Source: Acanthopleura granulata
Taxonomy: Eukaryota > Mollusca > Polyplacophora > Chitonida > Chitonidae
NCBI GenBank assembly: GCA_016165875.1
Contig: JABBOT010000010.1
Location: 14,533,357-14,597,356 of the forward strand
Reading direction: 5' to 3'
Length of the DNA: 64,000 nucleotides
The notes under the pieces: model-generated
Seen by the model: the letters and a program-made list of their open reading frames with translations, nothing else
Told to the model about the DNA's origin: nothing
Databases searched by the model: none
Position numbers and translations under genes: made by a program
Part shown: one piece after another, positions 54,401 to 63,400 of the stretch
Layout of the letters: each line of letters opens with the position of its first letter
Numbering within the stretch: the first letter of the stretch is position 1

Positions 54401-57400
54401 ATATGGGTCAGTCGAGTGTATTGATGTAAATCACAAGACTATGACAGATGGCTGTTTTTGGAAGTTAAATACTTTCACTGTGATGGTTGCAGCCCAGAAT
54501 GGGCACCTATCAAATCCATGTTGATGCGTACTCACTTTTGTGAACGTAAATAGCCCATGTTAACTTCAGTATGTAAACATGCATGAGCTTATACCTTTCA
54601 GATGACCTAAAGTACAGTAGCAAGTGTTACATTAAAAATATAAACATCTGAAAGTAATGTATTCAGATAATAACGCCTGACATTTATGATGAAATTATCA
54701 AATATATGGTTTGTGAAATACGGAAATAACTCACCAATTGGAGGTCATGAATTATTACAAATGGAAGATTTAAATGTCTTTAATCAACGTTCTCTGAGAG
54801 CTTGGGTCCGTAACAAAACGTAAAGGCATACCGCTGTACATTTTTTCGGTACATTTTACTGTCACTACACGACATTGTGCATATATGCCAGGAATTGTCT
54901 CATTTGCCATGTCTTTTTTGGCTGGAATAGCAACGGAATTGCTCAGTCTGTGGTTAGAGCACTCTTGTCCGGGGTTTTCAAGTTTTGTTTATTATATGTT
55001 AGTGGGGAAAGAATGGATCACACAGCTGGTAAACTTAAATTCTGGACACCGTACTGTTAAATTTCACCAATGCGTCGTAGTTGAGATCAGGTGATGCCCA
55101 ACAAATGGGTGTAAAAAACAGAATAACCCCTAGTTTTCATTAGGGTCTGTGTGACTATTGTATGGAAACCTTTTCCATAAGAATGATGCTGTGGTGACTA
55201 GTGTGTAGAACTCTTTCTTGCATGCCATGGGAAAATTTGGTAGGTGTGTTGGGCTGCCCCTTATGTGTGCATCAGAGTGTAATACAAAGCTGTTTTGAAT
55301 AAGCTTAGTAAGATTCTGGTTTCCAGTATAAAGGTCCATTCATCTAATGTTTAAGTAGTAGGTTTGTAAATGATGTACATGTAATATGACCGTTTGCTAC
55401 CTTTGTTGCCCTTATTACATGCTACAGAGGATAACATATGTTCACCATGCTGAGAGGCCGTTTCTAGGAAATTGATGGATTTTTCTGATGGTTTGAGAAA
55501 GCACTTTGGCTGGTTGATAAAGCCTGAACAATGCAACATTAGGAGGATCTCAGTATGCAATATACGTGGTAAAAAATACATGCATGAAATTGTTATCAAA
55601 TCACTAAACCCAGCAGTGGCTGCCTTAGGGAAGTGGTTGTTGACCTACATATTAAGTTTGTCACAATGGTTTATACATGTATATGCCAGTTTTCAGTCAT
55701 TTCTGGGTCTGAACTCCCTGTGCAGCCTATACAGCAGGCATGTCTGGGCATACTCCCTGTGCAGCCTATACAGCAGGCATGTCTGGGCATACTCCCTGTG
55801 CAGCCTATACAGCAGGCATTTCTGGGTCTGTACTCCCTGTACAACCTAAACAGCAGACATTTCTAGGTGTACTCCCAGCACAACCTATACAGTAGGTATT
55901 TCTGGGTCTACTTCCTCTGCAACCTATACAACAGAAATTTCTGGGTCTACTCCCTGTACAACCTATACAGCAGATAATTCTGGGTCTGTACTCTCTGTGC
56001 AATCCATACAGCAGGCATTTCTGGGTCTATGCTCCCTGTACAATCTATTGAGCAGAAATTTCTGGCTCTGTACAAGCTGTACTGCAAGATTTTCTGTGCC
56101 TACTTCCTCTACAACTTATACAGCAGATATTTCTGGGTCTGTGCAACGTATGCAGCAGGCATTTCTGGGTCTATGCTTCCTGTGCAATCTATTGAGCAGA
56201 AATTTCTGGCTCTGTACAAGCTGTAGTGCAGGCTTTTCTGTGCCTGCTTCCTCTACAACTTATACAGCAGATATTTCTGGCTCTGTACAATGTATACAGC
56301 AGGTATTTCTGGGTCTGATCCCTGTACAACCTGTACTAGAGGTGTTTCTGCATCTGCTCCCTGTACAACCTATACTGGAGGTGTTTCTGCGTCTGCTTCC
56401 TGTACAACCTGTACTAGAGATGTTTCTGCGTCTGCTCCCTGTACAACCTGTACTAGAGGTGTTTCTGCATCTGCTCCCTGTGCAACCTATACTGGAGGTG
56501 TTGCTGCGTCTGCTCCCTGTACAACCTGTACTGGAGGTATTTCAAGGTCTACTCCCTGTACAGCCTATACTAGAGGTATTTCTGGTACAGAAATATCCAT
56601 ACCCCATCATAAAATGGTCCTGTAATGATGAAATTGTCAGCATCAAGTGACTTGTCATTCCTTGGCTCTAAGTTCTGTAGGGCCACTCTGTACCAGCACA
56701 TTGCACAAGTTGAAACCATTCTCCAGATGACTCACCTTCATCAGCTCGATGCCATTTGAACAATCTCGAATATGACATGAAAACGCCATTTGTGTTTCTG
56801 TGGTTTCAGTGTAAAGAACTGTAAGAAGAGGGTGAAAACGAAAAGTAGTCACTTAGATATTTATTACAGTGCAGTGCTGTAACTGGGACACGAAACAAAA
56901 AGGAAGCAAATATTCATTATATTCAAAGTATAAAACAGGCACCTGTATTTATTCCTGCAGGTAAAGGACATAGGATGTGTAATCATACATGTAAATATAT
57001 ACACTTTGCATCAGCGCCTTTATAATTACTAGTCCTAAGCAAAATTAACTATCTATAACAGTATGACAGGCTACATTTCCTGTCTCCTTTGTGTAAGAAG
57101 TTTTATTCTGTACATGGTTGTATTCTGTCTAGGTTTGTTACGACTCATTTTGTTTTACAACAGATTTGACTTTGCTTGGGAGAAGGTGTCGAACAGTGTA
57201 GTTTCACACAAGGCCAGTGTAATAAATCTGTCAAACAACGGAAATAGTACCTAGCCGCCCGTGTAGTAGGAAAAGTGCAAATGGTTCGTAAAAGCAGTGT
57301 TCGAAGTTGAATTTACATAAAGGCAGCTGCTTGGCGTAATCGCGTAATAGGTCTGCCCGTCTGACATATTCACCTCGTATTGATCAGTAGGCGAGAAATT

Positions 57401-60400
57401 ATGCATAATATTAAGGGCTTTGTTCAGTTTGGACCAGGTCATTGAATGATAACAATACGACAACAGCCACATACACTGAAATGAAGGGCATTACTTGGAC
57501 CGCCAGGGAAGGAGGTCACTTAGTGCTGTAGACGACTTCCTCCACATCTAGGCTAGCTAGAATGGACTAGGAAATCTCTGAGGGTATCCACTTTTACATG
57601 GAACTTTACTCTATAAACAAGCCAGACGGTTGAGGTTGTGTAGCTCTTATGTCTGCCCGACACCTCCTCTGTAGCCTGCTGTTGGGTTTTGTTCCCATCT
57701 TTCCATCTTTATTCTGCTGGGTTTTGTGGGGAATTGTCTGGCCGAGCGAGTACTATGTGTAACAGATTGAGGTTACCCAGTCCACTCCAGACTTGTGGTG
57801 TGAAATATTACCTAATCAATTAATTAATCTGCAGCGGTCAGATTAATTCAGCTGGCTTGGTTTTTTTGCCTCCTGTGGATGGTCTTTGTATAGCGACTCA
57901 TGACTACATTGTATCCAGCCCTTTATGTGTTGGTAATCAATCCCTGGCTGGGGAATTAGTCCAGCTTTAGGCCTTTACTTTTCACACTCTGCTATCTTCT
58001 CCTACCTTTATTGGTATGTAGAATAACTACTACAATATGTAATGGCTTATAGCCTATAGGTTAGTCTTGGATATTGGACCAAAGGCAGTTGTATAGGTTA
58101 GCGATCTCTATACTGTTGGTGAGTCAGATTTTTCTAAGGGGTTATGCCAGAGGGAAGATATTAATACCTACCCGATGAACATGCATTCCAAAGTTTTCAA
58201 AGTATTGGAAACTTCATGCTTTGCATTGTAATTTCATGCATGTTGGCAGTATTTTGCAGCTAGCACTTTCTGAGGGAAAAAAAATAGTAAGTACACCAAT
58301 AAAGCACTTGTTGGAATGAACATCAGAGTGATAATTTATGAGAGTTGAGTGACTTGGTGGCAGATGATCGAAATTCCACATGTACGACACGTTTGTTTAG
58401 ACATTGCAATTCCCTAGATTTCAGTCTGTCTGCATTGGTTGATACGTGTAACGTGTTTGTCACAGCAGTTGTACATTGTTATATACAGTTCAAAAGAAAC
58501 ATTTTATAAAAATGAACTAAAGCTATTAATATTGTGTGGGTTTAGTTTAATTTGAAAGACATGCAGTTTACCAATGTCACTGAGACAGGTAATTGGGAAA
58601 AAATGATATTTGGACAATTTGTGGTCATGATTTGATCAGTCTGATGTAGGGAAACCGACTCAAGTATGGATGCAAATTTGGAATTGCACCCGGACGATAT
58701 TCCCTTCTGTTTCCATGTCTTCCATGATGAGTACATATTAGTGATCCAGACGTTTTCAGTCCATCCTTAAGCATGGATTCAGCCGTGCCAAGCAGTGGCC
58801 AGTGTCAGTATGAGGTAGTATTACTGAACTATTGTCTCATTTATTCTGCATCCTTCTCATAAGTGCCATGTATCAGTTTCGGTCCTGCATGAAAGCGGTG
58901 GCACACCCATTTCTGCTTGGCTTGAAGTAGGTGAGTGAAGCATGCGTATCAGTTGCGCCAGGGTTTTTCCTCGAATTGCCGATGCACCTGTGATTGTGTG
59001 TTGTGTGTGGTGCCTGGTGGGTGTGATGTAAAGGCCAGCCCGCTAATCAATCAGTGGGCAGACCGGCATCTAACAGACAGTCAGGCTGTCCACATAGCCT
59101 GACCTGATCACTGCTAATAATGAGCAGTCATGAGAAGACCCGTGATAAGACTACCAGGCCTTCAACTCTGCCCTGAAAGGACACATGCAGTTCATCGCCG
59201 CCATTTGCACCATGCATGGCAACATCTCAATGGACAATAAAACTCGGCCTTCTCATCTGTAAGGTTGTGCAATACCATCATCCTGCTCTGGTGACCCAGC
59301 AACTAAAGGGCTTTGTTCATCCAGTAACACGATAGGTCCTATTAAGACAATTGTATGTACAGTAGTTAACTCCCTTGGGTTAAGACTTTGACGTCAAGGT
59401 TTCAATATTGCTGTTATTGGCATTTTCATGTTTAGCCCTTTCACCATAAAATAACATAGTTACTGATATCCTTAAATTATGTATTAAAGACATTGCAAGG
59501 AACAACTCCTTATTAATAAATTATTATTAGTATGCTGATTGTAGCATATCTGTGAGATTATTGAAAGTGTAATTTATTGGCCCATTTATAGGCTGTCAGT
59601 CTAGTTTTTTAAATAGTAAACATGAATAACATCAGTGTTTGACCAAAGGATCAGTGTAACACTTCTGATATAACTTGGGTATTAAATAGGCCTGGCTTTT
59701 CATCTTACAGCCAAACTTGGGTATAAGGCCATTTTTTTTTAGGGAGAATAGAATTTCCGATCATTCTCTGAGGATTTGTACATTTAAATTCACAGCAAGG
59801 TGATGTGTGTTTCATGCAATCAATCAAGCATATCATCAGTCATCCTATAATTCAGAGCATGATGGCAAAGGTGTCTGTGGGCTTACTTTATGGGTGATCT
59901 ATGAGGGAGAAATACATGAGGCTTCGGTCTACCTTGCATCATCGCATTGTACATCAGAATTACTCGTGTCCATTACTGGCTTCCTGCATTCAGACCTGAC
60001 TTTCTGGGGGTGGGGAATAGATGCCAGGGGTCAAGGGGTCCTTCCAGGGGCCTACAAGGCCCTAAGTGCACAAAGTAGTTCAACATAACCCCATGGGTAA
60101 CTGGGGAATGAAGTGACCCCATATCCTCATCGATCAAATAATCAATCAAACGAGCCTTTGGGTATAGAATCCTGTATGATGGTGAAGTGATTTCTGATTT
60201 CGTTTTAAGCAGCTTAGCCATTGTTCTCATTATTAGTCAGCTCATCAATTAATTTCCAATCTCGTTTTGTCGTGTACGGTTTTAATTCTCCGGGTTTGTG
60301 CCGGTATTTGTCCTGACTGTTGCTATTGTTGGGTGGACATTAAGTCACTGATTACCCAGATCAGTCAGGACCTGTGCAGCCATCAAGCCCCTTACATTAT

Positions 60401-63400
60401 TTATGGTCAGGCGGAATTATTTCTATCAGTGTGCAGAATTATGTATCATAGCACTAAATGTAGGCAATGATCCTTACGCAGCCGGTGTTGCCGGGTTTTT
60501 GTGTTTGGTGGTAAAGTGAGTCATTCTGAACATGTACTCATGCATGTTGGTTATGTTACACACTGTTATCTCTCAGGGAATGAAGGCAGTAGGTGCGCAA
60601 GCGTTTTTCTTTCTTGTTGGTTTGTGTTTTCTGGCACAGACATTGTTCCAGGGCAAGAAGCCACCCATTATAACTAAAATATGTGAAGCATGTATGCAGG
60701 GTTAAAGGCAAACTGGCATAGATTCTGTATTAATCATAAGGGGATTTGCAAACCAGTAGTCTGTCAGGTGTACTGTGAGAGGATTGGTAACATGACTGGT
60801 GTCTTCAACAAGGCATTCCAGTTAAGCAGCACCTTGAAGATGATGGCATTGAGACCAACCTGTTACGAGCAGGAACAATCAGGAGATGACCAAGATGATG
60901 TGGAAAGCTGTGTTAAACCCTAGGCACGCAGACAAGCAGCATATGTGGTTTGAGAAAGAAGACAAAAAAACAATTTTGAGTTGAAACACACAAGAACATC
61001 TTCGCACCATTTTCAACATGTTGGCTTTTTCTGTTATGGGTTATTTAACTTTTGGTCTATGGAATTTTGATAATGCCAACTGTTGGTGAATTGAGTGTGG
61101 CTCAGTGCAGTCAGCATTTCACAGTGGTGTCATATCGGACCCTTTTGTCTCTTGCCTTGGACCTGATAATTCGCCTATGTGCATGTGTGTTGTTTTTTTC
61201 CTGCGTTGTCTTTGGCGAAGCCATGATGGATGGCTCTTCTCTTCTTGCCGACTGCTGGCTGATTAAGCAGATGTCTGGACTGCTGCTGTGGAATGCAGGA
61301 CAGCCGCATGCAGCAGCTTGTTGCCTTTTACACCAGTCACAATACCCTCAGCAAAGCTTGGGTTGGCTGTGTTGTTTTTTGGGGGTTTTTTTCATCATGG
61401 AAGCTCCATTTGTGGTCACCAAGCCGGTGGCTTAATCAACCATTATGTAAAGCCGCTCTGAGCTAGGGTGTCAATTACCCCCAACAAAGCCGCCCTGAAT
61501 TTTTTTTTTTTTTTCTTTTCTTGCATGCTTGATCACAGAATAAAATTCTGGCATTGTGCGCATGAGTTTACAGGCATGGCTCTGTGCTTCGTGGGGTATT
61601 TCTGCCACGGGGATGAGGCGTTGGGTTCGAGTGAGTGAGGCTACAGGTCATTAAGATGCAGCTCCGCTAGGGTTTCAGCCAAACATTACACCCTCTCTAT
61701 TGTTTTTTCGGACGCTGCCCTCCTCTGCTCGTGCCTGTCGAGACTGGGCCCTGACATGACGATTTCATTTTCTAAAGTAGTTTATCCCATGTATTTGTCT
61801 GCGTGCTGAAGAGGTTATTTGGCCGGGTTGAGATAAACATCTTCCCTCTGACCACAGGGGATGCTGGCCAAGTAGAGTCCGTCCACTCATGTTGTCCCTA
61901 TATTACACTTCGGCACAATGGAAAAAAACAAGAAAAAAAAAGCGAAAGCTGGTTATAATGAAAATTGATTGTGGGCAGTGCATCAGTCTTACTACCTTGG
62001 CCAACTCCCAGCTCGACTCAACTAATGCCTGTCCTAGGGGATTGCCTCAGATTCTATTAGCTACACCGCGACTTGTCCAAACTACATTTCATAATGCGTT
62101 TTACGGGAAGGAAGTTTTTTTTTTCTGCAACAGGACTGTTGGATATCTGGTTATTCCCCTTCGTTATTTTCCTTGTTCCCTTGGCTATAACCCAGTTAAG
62201 CTGCGGCTGTGATTTCTGACCCAGTACTGGGCCCTGGGCAGAAATCTCGCCACAATTGCCCCAAGAAAATTGGGTAAAAATGTGTTTGGAGAAAGACTTG
62301 GTTGCATCTGGTCCTCTCACTTACCTTCACGAATACATGTCACTACTTCTTCCCTGAGCAGTTTGTTCTCTCCTTTCAAGGAAATACTTCAAGATAAAAC
62401 CTAGGGCGAGAAAAGCAATCCATAAAATATTGAATAATTTATCTTCTGGCTTTAGTTAGCTCCTTACAATAGCTTAAGGTGCTTCACCAGCTGGAACCGT
62501 TGTCTCCAGGAGCTGTTAAAACTAATCTGGCCAAATCTCGCTCAACTGATCATACTTTTACAGGCCTTATCAGATAAAGGGTGTCGAGAAGAACCAGTTA
62601 AAGAGGATAATCTGGGAGTTACTTCCCTTGATGATAACTAGGTCTTCTCTCTAGATACAATAAGTAGAATGTGTATAACAAGATTTTAAGAGATGTGCTC
62701 AAAGGGCAGTGGGAGACAGATTTGTTTAGGTGATTACTTCACTATGGGAGCGAGTCTTGGTCAAGTGATTAAAGCGCTTATTCTTCAATGCTAGGACAGA
62801 AGATCTACGGGTTCAGTTCCAGCCTTGACAAGGGAATTTCCAATCTCTTGCTCTCTCTGTTTTTGGGGCCATGACAACAATAAGCAATAGATGATTTTTT
62901 ATGACCATTTGTGCAATATTTGTTAAAGACCACTTACCTTCCTTACATATGGTTTGCATAGCTGTACATCATTATGTGAAAAAATCTGTCAGTGACTTCA
63001 CAAAGGCCTGTGGTTTCAGCCTGGGCAGTTTGGTTTCCTCCACCCATAAAACCACCTAGTGAAAACTTCTTGAGTATGGCATGAAACAACAATCAAATAA
63101 ACAGATAAGTGTTTCACTGTTGACAAAGGAAAACAGAACATAGAAGCTTACTGCAGTCTGCAGGTGAAAAGAGTGTTCTGCCCTTGGCATAATTAGGTCA
63201 CAGGCTAGACAGAATGGCTGCGTTTCATGCTAATCAACAGAGCACGGTCAGATGTCAGTTTCCGCTGTTGTCACAGCTGTTAGTAAAAATACTTTGCCGA
63301 AATAAACATAATATTGTGCAACCTTTTTGGCAAACTTCCCTTAGAACATGTGCTGTCTTTCACTTTACCCCTGATTCACACAAAGGTGCAAAGGCAAACT

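Noticed and set aside
54935..55010. tRNA-like head (gctcagtctgtggttagagc)
   Set aside because: Looks like an A-box arm, but no B-box follows at the right distance and no SINE tail.
55472..56650. Open frames of 111-217 codons with 13-residue repeats
   Set aside because: They run through a ~39-bp minisatellite whose unit is divisible by three; no start context, splice sites or family match.
61052..61435. 127-codon plus-strand frame with hydrophobic segments
   Set aside because: Cys- and Leu-rich low-quality translation inside CLASRP intron 16, no homologue recognised, no exon signals in the CLASRP phase.
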